A DNA stretch of 47,338 nucleotides from Spirulina sp. SIO3F2 (lineage in GTDB: Bacteria > Cyanobacteriota > Cyanobacteriia > Cyanobacteriales > Spirulinaceae): assembly GCA_010672165.1 (NCBI GenBank), contig JAAHHN010000025.1, positions 1 to 47,338 of the forward strand, read 5' to 3'. The position numbers and the translations under genes are program-made. The notes beneath the pieces are model-generated. The model searched no databases and was not told the DNA's origin. It worked only from the letters and a program-made list of their open reading frames with translations. How positions within the stretch are numbered: position 1 is the stretch's first letter; each line of letters starts with the position of its first letter. This document shows positions 26,579 to 34,958 of the stretch, piece by piece.

Positions 26579-27013
26579 ATGACTGCATTTAACGGTACGT
26601 TTCATCTAGCCATTCCCATTAATGACATCGCCAAAGCCAAAGCCTTTTATGTGGAAGCATTAGGATGTTCCGTCGGGCGTGAATCACCTCAGGCCATGAT
26701 CTTGAACTTTGGCGGTCATCAGGTAACAACTCACATGACCCCCATACCTCTCACTCCCCAAAAGGGTCTCTATCCTCGACATTTTGGCTTAATTTTTGAT
26801 GAGTATGCTGCTTGGCAAGCCTGCTTAGAGAGGGCTCAACAGCATCAACTCACATTTCGGGAGCAACCCCGCACCCGCTTTGCAGGGCAAATCACAGAGC
26901 ACTCGACCTTTTTTCTCGAAGATCCCTTTTATAATCTGCTGGAATTCAAACATTATGCTCATCCAGAGGCAGTCTTTGGAGCGCAATCGATGGCCAAAGT
27001 CGGCGATCGCTAA
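26579..27013 (+). CDS. VOC-superfamily (glyoxalase/dioxygenase-like) protein
   Basis: 144 residues from ATG 26579; a TTG at 26534 would add 15 residues with no homology character. It has the paired beta-alpha-beta-beta-beta motifs: FHLAIPINDIAKAKAFYVEALGC at the start, HFGLIFDEY in the middle and FFLEDPFYNLLEFKHY at the end. Likely metal ligands are His in FHLAIP, His in RHFGLIF and Glu in LLEFKHY. Such proteins bind a divalent metal and act on small carbonyl or aromatic compounds. The substrate is unknown. Confidence 0.8.
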   Translation: MTAFNGTFHLAIPINDIAKAKAFYVEALGCSVGRESPQAMILNFGGHQVTTHMTPIPLTPQKGLYPRHFGLIFDEYAAWQACLERAQQHQLTFREQPRTRFAGQITEHSTFFLEDPFYNLLEFKHYAHPEAVFGAQSMAKVGDR

Positions 27014-27090
27014 GTGCGATCGCCCTCAACTCTCTATCCCTCCACCTCGTTCTTTGTTACCTTTTACTGGTTACTTCATCTCTCTCATCC

Positions 27091-28122
27091 ATGCATAAAA
27101 TCCCCGTCACCGTGATTACTGGCTTCCTTGGCGCTGGCAAAACTACCCTGGTGCGCCATTTGCTGCAAAACAACGAAGGACGGCGGATTGCAGTGCTCGT
27201 GAACGAATTTGGTGAAGTCGGGATTGACGGTGATCTGCTGCGCTCCTGCCAAGTCTGTGATGAAGACGAGGCTGCTGATAACAATATTGTCGAGCTGACC
27301 AATGGCTGTCTCTGCTGCACCGTGCAAGAAGAGTTTTACCCCACGATGCAAGAATTGCTGAAACGGCGCGATCGCCTTGACTGTATTCTGGTCGAAACCT
27401 CGGGACTGGCGCTGCCCAAACCCCTTGTGCAGGCCTTTCGCTGGGAAGAGATTCGCACCCAAGCCACGGTTGATGGTGTGGTAACGGTGGTGGACTGCGA
27501 AGCCTTGGCGGCGGGCCAGGTGGTGGGCGATCTCGATGCCCTGGCACAACAGCGTCAGGCTGACCCCAATCTCGAACATGAAACACCAATTGAGGAACTG
27601 TTTGAAGACCAGTTAGCTTGTAGCGATCTGGTGTTGCTGACCAAAACGGATGCCGTTGATGGCGCGACCCAAACCAAGGTGGAACAATGGCTGAAGGACG
27701 AAGTTCCCAAAGGCGTTAAGATTGTGCCCTGCCAGCAGGGGGCGATCGCTTCAGAGCTGCTCCTGGGCTTTAATGCGGCTGTGGAAGACAATCTCGACCA
27801 ACGCCATAGTCATCATGATCATGAGAAAGAGCATGACCATGATGATGACATCAACTCTGTGCAACTGAGCCTCGATCAAGCCTTTGAACCCAAAGCGCTC
27901 ACCCAAAAACTCCAAGCCTTAGTCAAGGAACAGGAAATTTATCGGATTAAGGGGTTTGTGGACGTTCCGAATAAGCCCATGCGCTTAGTGCTCCAGGGTG
28001 TCGGTAATCGCTTTGATTCTTTTTATGATCGTCCTTGGGGAGCCGATGAAACCCGACAAACCAAGTTGGTAGTCATTGGTCGGGAACTGGAGAAAGCACA
28101 GGTTGAGGCTGCGATCGCTTAA
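27091..28122 (+). CDS. CobW/ZNG-type GTPase metallochaperone
   Basis: 343 residues. The G3E GTPase features are clear: Walker A GFLGAGKTTL (residues 11-20), ESSG-like VETSGLALP, and TKTD for guanine specificity. The metal-binding CLCC motif is at about 73-76, preceded by CQVC at 53-56. A His/Asp-rich stretch (HSHHDHEKEHDHDDD, about residue 240) precedes the CobW_C domain. Family members deliver zinc or cobalt to enzymes. The His-rich loop favours zinc handling here, which is inference. It sits 78 bp after the VOC gene and 6 bp before the cryptochrome gene. I see no Zur-box-like palindrome upstream. Confidence 0.9.
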   Translation: MHKIPVTVITGFLGAGKTTLVRHLLQNNEGRRIAVLVNEFGEVGIDGDLLRSCQVCDEDEAADNNIVELTNGCLCCTVQEEFYPTMQELLKRRDRLDCILVETSGLALPKPLVQAFRWEEIRTQATVDGVVTVVDCEALAAGQVVGDLDALAQQRQADPNLEHETPIEELFEDQLACSDLVLLTKTDAVDGATQTKVEQWLKDEVPKGVKIVPCQQGAIASELLLGFNAAVEDNLDQRHSHHDHEKEHDHDDDINSVQLSLDQAFEPKALTQKLQALVKEQEIYRIKGFVDVPNKPMRLVLQGVGNRFDSFYDRPWGADETRQTKLVVIGRELEKAQVEAAIA

Positions 28123-28128
28123 TTCAGC

Positions 28129-29592
28129 ATGACCCGTATTCTCCTGTGGTATCGCCGTGATCTGCGCTTGCATGACCATGAACCCTTAGCGACGGCGATC
28201 GCCCAGTCTGCTGACCTTATCCCCCTCTATTGTTTTGATCCCCGTGCGTTTGGCCAAACGGCCTTTGGCTTTCCAAAAACGGGGGCGTTTCGAGCCCAGT
28301 TTTTGCTGGAATCCGTTGCTGAGTTGCGGGCGCAATGGCAAGCACGGGGCAGTAACCTCCTGGTTCGTTGGGGCAAACCGGAGGTTATTATTCTTGAGTT
28401 GGTTGAAACACAGAGTATTGATGCCGTCTATGGGGCTGCGGAGGTAACTTCAGAAGAAACCCGCGTGGAGCGCAAGCTGACCAAAGCATTAGGAACCGTT
28501 CCCCTGCGCCTGTTTGAACTGACTACGCTGATTCATCCAACTGATTTACCGTGGGCGATCGCAGAAATCCCCGGTCTCTTCACCCGCTTTCGCAAGACAG
28601 TTGAGCAGAACTGGCAGATTCGCCCCCTACAACCGACCCCCCAAATCCTACCCTCCTTACCTCCCGACCTCGACCCCGGCCAACTCCCCACCTGGGAGCG
28701 CCTTAACCTCACGCCACCCCCCCGAGACGATCGCGGTGTTCTACCCTTCCACGGTGGTGAAGCGGCGAGTTTAGACCGATTGCATCAATATTTCTGGGAG
28801 CGCGATCGACTCCGGAGTTATAAAGAAACTCGCAACGGGATGTTGGGGGTGGATTATTCCGCTAAGTTCTCCCCTTGGTTAGCCTTGGGCTGTCTCTCCC
28901 CGCGTTATATCTATACACAAGTACGAACTTATGAAGCCGAGCGGGTAGCGAACGATTCCACCTATTGGCTGATTTTTGAGCTACTCTGGCGGGATTATTT
29001 TCGGTTTATTGCTCAACAGGGAGGCGATCGCTTATTCAAACCCGAGGGACTGCAAGGCATCAAGCTCCCCTGGCAACAGGCCCAGCCGCAATTTGAGCGC
29101 TGGTGTCAGGGCCAAACAGGCTATCCCCTCGTGGATGCCAATATGCGTGAATTAGAAGCCACTGGTTTTATATCCAATCGTGGACGGCAGAATGTAGCCA
29201 GTTTCCTGACCAAAAATCTGGGGATTGACTGGCGCATGGGCGCAGAATGGTTTGAGTACCTGCTGATTGACTATGACGTGTGCAGTAATTACGGCAATTG
29301 GAATTACACGGCGGGGGTGGGTAATGATGCGCGGGGTTTTCGCTATTTCAATATCCTCAAGCAGTCTCAGATATATGATCTCCAGGGCGATTATGTGCGG
29401 CATTGGCTGCCAGAGTTAGCTGCCCTACCACCCCATCTGGTGCATCAGCCCTGGCGTTTGAACCGAGAGGAGCAGACACGATATCAAGTCCGATTGGGTG
29501 TGGATTATCCGCAGCCAATGGTAGATTTTTTCAAGTCGGTGAAGCACTATGAGGCGATTTACAATAAGGCAGTGGAGGCGAGTTCAAAATGA
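28129..29592 (+). CDS. cry: DASH-type cryptochrome/photolyase
   Basis: 487 residues, typical for CRY-DASH. The N-terminal photolyase domain begins ILLWYRRDLRLHDHEPLATA. The stretch FTRFRKTVEQNW and the C-terminal FAD domain motifs (NGMLGVDYSAKFSPWLALGC, WELLWRDYFRF-like FELLWRDYFRF, DANMRELEATGFISNRGRQN, CSNYGNWNYTAGVGND) are diagnostic of the DASH subgroup. These bind FAD and a folate antenna, repair pyrimidine dimers in single-stranded DNA and may act as blue-light sensors. It begins 6 bp after the CobW gene and overlaps the Uma2 gene by 4 bp, so it lies in the same transcription unit. Confidence 0.92.
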   Translation: MTRILLWYRRDLRLHDHEPLATAIAQSADLIPLYCFDPRAFGQTAFGFPKTGAFRAQFLLESVAELRAQWQARGSNLLVRWGKPEVIILELVETQSIDAVYGAAEVTSEETRVERKLTKALGTVPLRLFELTTLIHPTDLPWAIAEIPGLFTRFRKTVEQNWQIRPLQPTPQILPSLPPDLDPGQLPTWERLNLTPPPRDDRGVLPFHGGEAASLDRLHQYFWERDRLRSYKETRNGMLGVDYSAKFSPWLALGCLSPRYIYTQVRTYEAERVANDSTYWLIFELLWRDYFRFIAQQGGDRLFKPEGLQGIKLPWQQAQPQFERWCQGQTGYPLVDANMRELEATGFISNRGRQNVASFLTKNLGIDWRMGAEWFEYLLIDYDVCSNYGNWNYTAGVGNDARGFRYFNILKQSQIYDLQGDYVRHWLPELAALPPHLVHQPWRLNREEQTRYQVRLGVDYPQPMVDFFKSVKHYEAIYNKAVEASSK

Positions 29593-30164
29593 CCCTGACA
29601 GTTCCCCAATCCTATACCGTCGCTGAATACTTTGAGTTGGAAGCAGCAGCGCCAACCCGCCATGAATATCATGCAGGAGAGTTAATTCTGATGGCGGGCG
29701 GAACACCGAACCATAACCAAATCATCAGCAATCTTAATGCAGTGATGAATTTTGGGCTGCGGCATCAGCCTTGTCGCACCTATGCCAGCGATCAGCGTTT
29801 ATGGCTGCCGGAGGTGGCAGTTGGGACTTACCCAGATTTTATGGTGGTGGCGGAGCCGCTGGAATTTTATGAAGAGTGGCAAGACACGCTGATGAATGCG
29901 CTGTTGGTTGCTGAAGTGCTCTCTAAATCGACTCGGAATTATGACAAAGGCGATAAGTTTGCCGCCTATCTCACGCTGCCTTTATTTCGGGAATATCTCA
30001 TCCTGGAGCAAACCATCCCTTACATTGAGCATTACATCAAAACAGAGGAGGGATGGTTGCTGAAGGAATATGGTGGATTAGATGCTGAGGTGGAATTGCG
30101 ATCGCTGGATGTCGTATTAGCCCTAGCAGATCTCTACGACAAAGTGGATGGGGTTGAGTCTTGA
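29589..30164 (+). CDS. Uma2-family (DUF820) putative nuclease
   Basis: 191 residues. It has the typical opening (YTVAEYFELEAAAPTRHEYHAGELILMAGG) and the PD-(D/E)XK-like core: TYPDFMVVAEPLEF carrying the Asp, LLVAEVLSKSTRNYDKGDKF carrying the Glu and Lys, and YLTLPLFREYLIL. The fold is a restriction-endonuclease-like one, and these proteins are massively expanded in cyanobacteria with no proven role. The ATG overlaps the cryptochrome stop (ATGA), pointing to translational coupling with a DNA-repair or light-sensing gene. Confidence 0.88.
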   Translation: MTLTVPQSYTVAEYFELEAAAPTRHEYHAGELILMAGGTPNHNQIISNLNAVMNFGLRHQPCRTYASDQRLWLPEVAVGTYPDFMVVAEPLEFYEEWQDTLMNALLVAEVLSKSTRNYDKGDKFAAYLTLPLFREYLILEQTIPYIEHYIKTEEGWLLKEYGGLDAEVELRSLDVVLALADLYDKVDGVES

Positions 30165-30167
30165 CCT

Positions 30168-30201
30168 GGATGATGCACGAGACAGGCAGGACGCACCATC
30201 C
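30168..30201. terminator. Hairpin between convergent Uma2 and cupin-like genes
   Basis: GGATGATGC (30168-30176) pairs with GCACCATCC (30193-30201) with one mismatch, in the 50-bp gap between convergent genes. The placement suits a bidirectional terminator, although there is no strong T-tract, and it may instead be part of a dispersed repeat. Confidence 0.35.
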
Positions 30202-30214
30202 ACACCGTTAATGC

Positions 30215-30673
30215 TTACAATTGCTGGGCGGCAACTGCTCGATCATCCAGATAACGGCGATGGTAAATCCACCGACCTCGTTTGACAAAGCCCCAATCAC
30301 GCACTTTGGGACCACGGAGAAATAAACTCCAAGACCCCGTACCGCCTTCTGGTAACTCTAAACGATGCAAGTCCTGAGAACCCCGAATTCGGAAGTGACC
30401 CGGCCCACGCCAAAATCTACCCTGCGGTGTAATTTCCCAATAGCCACCTTTCAGTATTAAAGTGGCATACCACCAGGGATGATCATGCAGATCATCGGGA
30501 TCGCTGGCGCAGATTTTATGCAACATCAGGTTAAACGGCAGTTGATTTGCCCGTTCCTGGTCTTGGACTTTATCTTTGAACAATAAATAATAGCGATACA
30601 TATAGGGTTGCTGATGATCGCGATCGTAAATAACGCGGAGGCGATCGAATTTATCCAGGAGTTTTAAGAGCAT
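30215..30673 (-). CDS. Cupin-like protein of unknown function
   Basis: 152 residues with a central DLHDHPWWYATLILKGGYWE. The His-x-His and the following beta strands look like a cupin metal site, with a third possible His in RHLEL-like LHRLELPEGG. The N-terminus is basic and aromatic-rich (YDRDHQQPYMYRYYLLFKD). There is no signal peptide. I recall similar small proteins scattered in cyanobacteria and phages, without assigned activity. It is convergent with Uma2 and divergent from rseP. Both strand neighbours have independent functions, so context gives no hint. Confidence 0.65.
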   Translation of the reverse strand: MLLKLLDKFDRLRVIYDRDHQQPYMYRYYLLFKDKVQDQERANQLPFNLMLHKICASDPDDLHDHPWWYATLILKGGYWEITPQGRFWRGPGHFRIRGSQDLHRLELPEGGTGSWSLFLRGPKVRDWGFVKRGRWIYHRRYLDDRAVAAQQL

Positions 30674-30931
30674 GTCAATAGAGTCTTTATTAATTGAGAT
30701 ATAGCTCTAGTATGACGGGGAATCGAAAGAAGTTAAACCCCCACTATATATGGGATACAGCCTTATGTTGCTCCCCCAAGATATGGCGGCAGTTAAAGCA
30801 TACTGGCCCCAAAATGGTATTTGTGAATTATGCATTCCCCTTGACATAACCTCCCTGGTGTCTCGATCGCCCAACAGGATCTATGCCACAATGAATGCTC
30901 AAGCAATTTCATGGGTAATTACAGAAGACTT

Positions 30932-32047
30932 ATGTCAGTTTTGGCAACCTTGGCCGCGATCGGCGTTCTGGCTCTCTTGATTGTGGTGCATGAACTGGGT
31001 CATTTTGCGGCAGCACGACTCCAAAGCATCCGAGTCAATCGATTTTCGATTGGTTTTGGGCCAGTGCTATTTAAATACCAAGGTTCTCAGACTGAATATG
31101 CAATCCGGGCCATTCCGCTGGGTGGGTTTGTTGGCTTTCCGGATGATGAGGCCGGTGGGGATATTCCGCTCGATGACCCCGACCTGTTGAGTAATCGACC
31201 AATTTGGGATCGCGCGATCGTGATTAGCGCTGGGGTCATTGCCAACCTAGTATTTGCCTATCTACTCATCGTCACCCAAATCACCACCGTAGGAACGCCC
31301 ATTTCTACCTATTCACCGGGCGTGATTATCCCTGAGGTGATTACCACTGAGGCTAACGCCCAGCGGAGTGCTGCTCAAATTGCGGGCCTTGAGTCCGGCG
31401 ATATTGTCCTCGCCGTGGATGCTGAGGAACTCGGCGCCGTGGAAACCGCTCTACCGCGCTTAATGGAACTGATCCAAGATGCACCGGGTCAAACCCTAGA
31501 TTTAAAGGTGTTACGCAACGACCAAACCCTGATTTTGCCTGTTACACCGATCGCGGCTGAGGATGGCAAAGGGCGGATTGGCGTGGTTTTGTCTGCAAAC
31601 CGGGAGGTCTCTCGCCAGAACAGCTCCCTCTTCGCTGCGATCGGGCAAGGGGCAACAGAGTTCCAACGTTTAGCAACCCTGACGGTGGCTGGGTTCGGGC
31701 AACTAATTATGAACTTCGGCGAGACAGCCGAACAGGTGGCAGGGCCAGTCAAGATTGTGGAAATTGGTTCTTCCTTGGCGCGATCAGATGCAGGCAATCT
31801 CTTTGAGTTTGGAGCATTGATCAGCATTAACTTGGCCATTATCAATATTTTGCCGTTGCCTGCCCTCGACGGCGGTCAACTTACCCTCTTGATTGTGGAA
31901 GCCCTGCGTGGTAAGCCGCTCCCAGCTCGGTTGCAGGAAAACATTATGCAAACCGGTTTAGTGGTGCTGTTGAGTTTGGGTGTCTTTTTGATCATCCGAG
32001 ACACAGCGAATTTGGCGGTGATTCAGGATCTCTTGCAGGCTCGCTAA
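30932..32047 (+). CDS. rseP: RIP metalloprotease RseP (site-2 protease)
   Basis: 371 residues from ATG 30932, which has AGAAG 5 bp upstream; an in-frame ATG at 30911 would add seven polar residues. The first helix carries the zinc motif HELGH (residues 20-24). One PDZ domain follows (about 120-210, with GLESGDIVLAVDAEEL). The last helices include the second zinc-ligand motif LPLPALDGGQL. It cleaves transmembrane anti-sigma factors or other membrane proteins within the bilayer. It has one PDZ domain rather than the two of E. coli RseP, which is usual for cyanobacteria. nth follows after 9 bp, so they are co-transcribed. Confidence 0.94.
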   Translation: MSVLATLAAIGVLALLIVVHELGHFAAARLQSIRVNRFSIGFGPVLFKYQGSQTEYAIRAIPLGGFVGFPDDEAGGDIPLDDPDLLSNRPIWDRAIVISAGVIANLVFAYLLIVTQITTVGTPISTYSPGVIIPEVITTEANAQRSAAQIAGLESGDIVLAVDAEELGAVETALPRLMELIQDAPGQTLDLKVLRNDQTLILPVTPIAAEDGKGRIGVVLSANREVSRQNSSLFAAIGQGATEFQRLATLTVAGFGQLIMNFGETAEQVAGPVKIVEIGSSLARSDAGNLFEFGALISINLAIINILPLPALDGGQLTLLIVEALRGKPLPARLQENIMQTGLVVLLSLGVFLIIRDTANLAVIQDLLQAR

Positions 32048-32056
32048 TCACTCGTT

Positions 32057-32704
32057 ATGCCCCGTCTGAGCCAAAAGAAAATCCGTGCCAATGAAGTGCT
32101 GTTGCGCCTTCAGCGACTGTATCCCGATGCCACCTGTAGCCTGGACTATGAAACCCCTGTTCAACTGCTGGTGGCAACTATCCTTTCAGCTCAATGCACC
32201 GATGAACGGGTTAATAAAGTAACCCCTGCTTTGTTTGCCCAGTTTCCTGATGCCGCCGCGATCGCTGCCGCCGATCGTGACGAACTCGAAACCCTGATTC
32301 GTTCCACTGGCTTTTATCGCAACAAAGCCAAAAATATTCAGGGTGCGTGCCACAAAATCGTTACCGAATTCGCAGGCGAGATTCCGCGCCAGATGGCTGA
32401 GCTTCTGACGCTGCCAGGGGTAGCTCGCAAAACAGCCAATGTGGTGCTTGCCCATGCCTTTGGAATTTTGCAAGGCGTGACCGTGGATACCCATGTCAAA
32501 CGACTGAGCAAGCGTTTGGGTCTAACGAGCCAGACCGACCCGGTAAAGGTGGAACGAGATTTAATGAAGCTAATTCCTCAACCGGATTGGGAAAATTGGT
32601 CAATTCGGCTGATTTATCACGGGCGGGCGGTGTGCAAGGCGCGTAAACCAGATTGTCAAGGCTGTGAGCTGGCAGATATTTGCCCAGCGGTGGGGGTTGA
32701 ATAA
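32057..32704 (+). CDS. nth: Endonuclease III
   Basis: 215 residues, standard length. The helix-hairpin-helix with catalytic Lys is LPGVARKTANVVL and the catalytic Asp is in VTVDTHVKRLSKRLG. The [4Fe-4S] cluster loop at the end has the exact C-X6-C-X2-C-X5-C spacing (CKARKPDCQGCELADIC). It removes oxidised pyrimidines and nicks abasic sites in base-excision repair. It is the second gene of an rseP-nth pair. Confidence 0.97.
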   Translation: MPRLSQKKIRANEVLLRLQRLYPDATCSLDYETPVQLLVATILSAQCTDERVNKVTPALFAQFPDAAAIAAADRDELETLIRSTGFYRNKAKNIQGACHKIVTEFAGEIPRQMAELLTLPGVARKTANVVLAHAFGILQGVTVDTHVKRLSKRLGLTSQTDPVKVERDLMKLIPQPDWENWSIRLIYHGRAVCKARKPDCQGCELADICPAVGVE

Positions 32705-32927
32705 ACACGTTTGAGTCTGTAACGAAACATTGCGATCTCTCAAGAAACTTTGCGGTATGTAGAATTCCGTCACAAATCCACGCTCGGTGTACCTGTACTG
32801 TCCAAAATAGGAACGAAATCTAAAGAGAATATTAAATTTCTTGCAAGCTCGATGAGATGATGCATTAAGCGACAACTCATGTGATCGCAGGTTTCATGTT
32901 TCCCCTCACAAATGGATGAGATGAGTA

Positions 32928-33896
32928 ATGGACAGTCACGATTTACTACAACGCTATGCTATAGGCGATCGCAATTTTCAAGGCGCTGATCTCACAGCAG
33001 CTAATCTGGTTGAGGCGCACCTCACCCAAGCCAATTTTTCTGGTGCCTCATTGCAAGAGGCAACCCTCGCACGAGCCCACCTAGAGCGCTGTTTTTTGCA
33101 TGAGGCTAATCTCAAGGGAGCAATGTTACTCGGCGCAGATCTCAGGTATGTCAAACTGCAAGGCGCACAGCTCCAAGCTGCTGATCTCACCAAAGTCAAT
33201 CTCAAGGGAGCGCAACTAGCGAAAGTTAATCTGCAAGGCGCACGGTTGAGCGGTGCAGTGCTTAAATGGGTGTCCTTATTCCGGGCCAATCTTACTCAGG
33301 TCAACCTCTGCGGGGCCAACTTAAATGGCATTAATTTGCGATCGGCTAATCTGGCGGGGGCAAATTTGAATTGGACAAATCTTAACGGCGCACGCCTGAG
33401 TGGAGCAAACCTTCGAGGTGCGCAACTGACTGGGGTAAAGTTGGCCGGAGCTTGGCTCAATGGCCTGAATCTAACGACCTCGGAATGGAATGGTTTAGAT
33501 CTCAATCAAATCAAATGTAATGGAGCTCAGCTCCAGGATAGTCAGTTTGTGGGCACCAACTTACACAGTGCTCAGTTACGGCTGAGTAATTTCACGAATG
33601 CCAATCTCAAGCAGGCGGATTTAAGCGAGAGCAATCTCCGGGGTAGTCAGTTTAGCCAAGCGGACTTGCAGCGGGCAGATTTGCAAGAGAGTAACTTAAC
33701 CCGGGCGAATTTGAGCAACACTAATTTGACGCTGGCAAATTTACGTGGTGCAGATCTGCGGGAGGCAAATTTACGAGGGGCTTCACTCCTCGGGGCAAAT
33801 TTAGATGGCGCTTGTTTGCAGGGTACGGATCTGCGGGGGGCGAATTTGCAAGATGCGCGGTTGCAGGGGGCGAAGCTCCAAACAGCATTGTTGTGA
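32928..33896 (+). CDS. Pentapeptide-repeat protein (322 aa)
   Basis: Almost the whole chain is A(N/D)LxX-type pentapeptides, about 58 repeats from residue 18 to the C-terminus, with a mid-protein break (residues 180-195, NLTTSEWNGLDLNQIKCNGAQ) where repeats are less regular. No signal peptide or extra domain is visible, so it is probably a cytoplasmic beta-helix rod of unknown function. It stands alone, 224 bp after nth. The repetitive DNA creates Arg/Ala/Pro-rich shadow frames on the minus strand. It is unrelated in detail to the shorter pentapeptide protein at 5750. Confidence 0.88.
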   Translation: MDSHDLLQRYAIGDRNFQGADLTAANLVEAHLTQANFSGASLQEATLARAHLERCFLHEANLKGAMLLGADLRYVKLQGAQLQAADLTKVNLKGAQLAKVNLQGARLSGAVLKWVSLFRANLTQVNLCGANLNGINLRSANLAGANLNWTNLNGARLSGANLRGAQLTGVKLAGAWLNGLNLTTSEWNGLDLNQIKCNGAQLQDSQFVGTNLHSAQLRLSNFTNANLKQADLSESNLRGSQFSQADLQRADLQESNLTRANLSNTNLTLANLRGADLREANLRGASLLGANLDGACLQGTDLRGANLQDARLQGAKLQTALL

Positions 33897-34061
33897 AGAA
33901 TAGTACTCGACGGCGGAAGTAAGCCACCTATTCAAAATCCACCCGATATCTGTCATACAGACACTTTGAATTTTGAACTCTGCACTTTGAACTTCCGCCC
34001 TGCGGTAATAGTCTTCTTTATCCTGCTGCCAGGGGTTTACCTGAATTATTCATAAACATTG

Positions 34062-34190
34062 CCTCGTGTCACGTCGAAGCCATGACACGCACCATGCGCA
34101 GCTCTGCCGCCTCCAGATTACAGCAAACCTCTGAGTGATGAGAAGGCAGAGCCTCCCAACCCGCATTACCAGGCAGAGACCGGTAACGAG
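34062..34190. repeat. Dispersed palindromic repeat with GGCAGAG cores
   Basis: The 340-bp gap downstream of the pentapeptide gene holds about 129 bp bounded by CTCGTGTCAC and, inverted, CTCGTTACC. Inside are several GGCAGAG/CTCTGCC units (GCAGCTCTGCCGCC, AAGGCAGAGCCTCCC, CCAGGCAGAGACCGG) and GTGTCACG...GACACG pairing. This is the style of the widespread cyanobacterial CAGGCAGAGCCTG repeat. Upstream of it, 33940-34010 contains TTTGAA-rich simple repeats. No gene is seen. Confidence 0.6.
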
Positions 34191-34238
34191 CAATTAGTCT
34201 GATGAATAATCTAGGCTAATGGTAATGCAAAGGAGCAT

Positions 34239-34958
34239 TCACCTCTGCCGTGTTTGGTAATAGTACGATCGATTTTGTTGGGTTAACTCCTCCGAATTCC
34301 AACCCGGAGTCGGGTTGTGGGCCAGATGTAGATACACCAACTCTGGCGATCGACAAAACCCCTGCTCCAGCATCAAATACCGCTCAATCATATCTTGATC
34401 CTCCGCCCCCCAGCCCACAAACGCCTCATCCCAACCCCCAATCTCCAGAAGACGATCGCGCCGCAACAATGGCATCACCCCAAACCGCTCGCCTTTGAGT
34501 AAATGTTTGCGTAGAGCCGTGGGTTGATCTTCTGGGCCAATAGTTGCAGTCTCTAGTGCGTTATCTAATGCTTGCAAAGCTACCGTCTCCGTTGCACACA
34601 TCAACCGATAGCCCGTGACCAAGAGATGGGGCGATCGCGCCGCCAGCCAACAATGCCGAGCCAAGGTTCCTCCCACCGGGATCAAATCTACATCAAACGC
34701 GGCCACAAACTCCCCTTGCACCTGGTTCAATGCCAAATTCAGCGCCTTGGTTTTGTGGAACGGGCCAGGACACGGTAAATGCAGATATCTAATCTCGTGG
34801 GATGAAAGGAGAGCCGGAAGCGGCCCTGATGGTGCGGCTGTCGCCTCCACCACAAACCATTCAATCCCTGATTTGTCTGGGTATTGCGCCCACCATTCAA
34901 GCTGATTCGTTAGATGAGCAAGACGATCGCGGTAGGGGGTGATCAGGGTAAGCTGCAT
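34239..34958 (-). CDS. GT-A glycosyltransferase with WGxED motif (operon gene 6)
   Basis: 239 residues from ATG 34958, where homology to family 2 enzymes begins (MQLTLITPYRDRLAHLTNQLEWW). The nucleotide-sugar/metal DxD motif is FDVDLIP (89-91), and the C-terminal GWGAEDQDMIERY (182-194) matches the galactosyltransferase-type GWGxEDxD signature of GT7-like enzymes. There are no membrane helices. It is the last gene of the six-gene operon, starting 62 bp inside the preceding gene. The unusually long overlap suggests that the end of the upstream gene has drifted or been extended. Donor and acceptor are unknown. Confidence 0.82.
   Translation of the reverse strand: MQLTLITPYRDRLAHLTNQLEWWAQYPDKSGIEWFVVEATAAPSGPLPALLSSHEIRYLHLPCPGPFHKTKALNLALNQVQGEFVAAFDVDLIPVGGTLARHCWLAARSPHLLVTGYRLMCATETVALQALDNALETATIGPEDQPTALRKHLLKGERFGVMPLLRRDRLLEIGGWDEAFVGWGAEDQDMIERYLMLEQGFCRSPELVYLHLAHNPTPGWNSEELTQQNRSYYYQTRQR

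Noticed and set aside
27781-27850. Repeat-like CAT/GAT-rich DNA in the CobW gene
   Set aside because: It encodes the His/Asp-rich metal-binding loop in frame and is not a separate repeat element.
30750-30980. 76-codon frame overlapping the start of rseP
   Set aside because: It overlaps the clear rseP gene in another frame and has no family character.
32978-33289. Arg/Ala-rich minus-strand frames under the 322-residue pentapeptide gene
   Set aside because: They are mirror images of the repeat codons on the plus strand.
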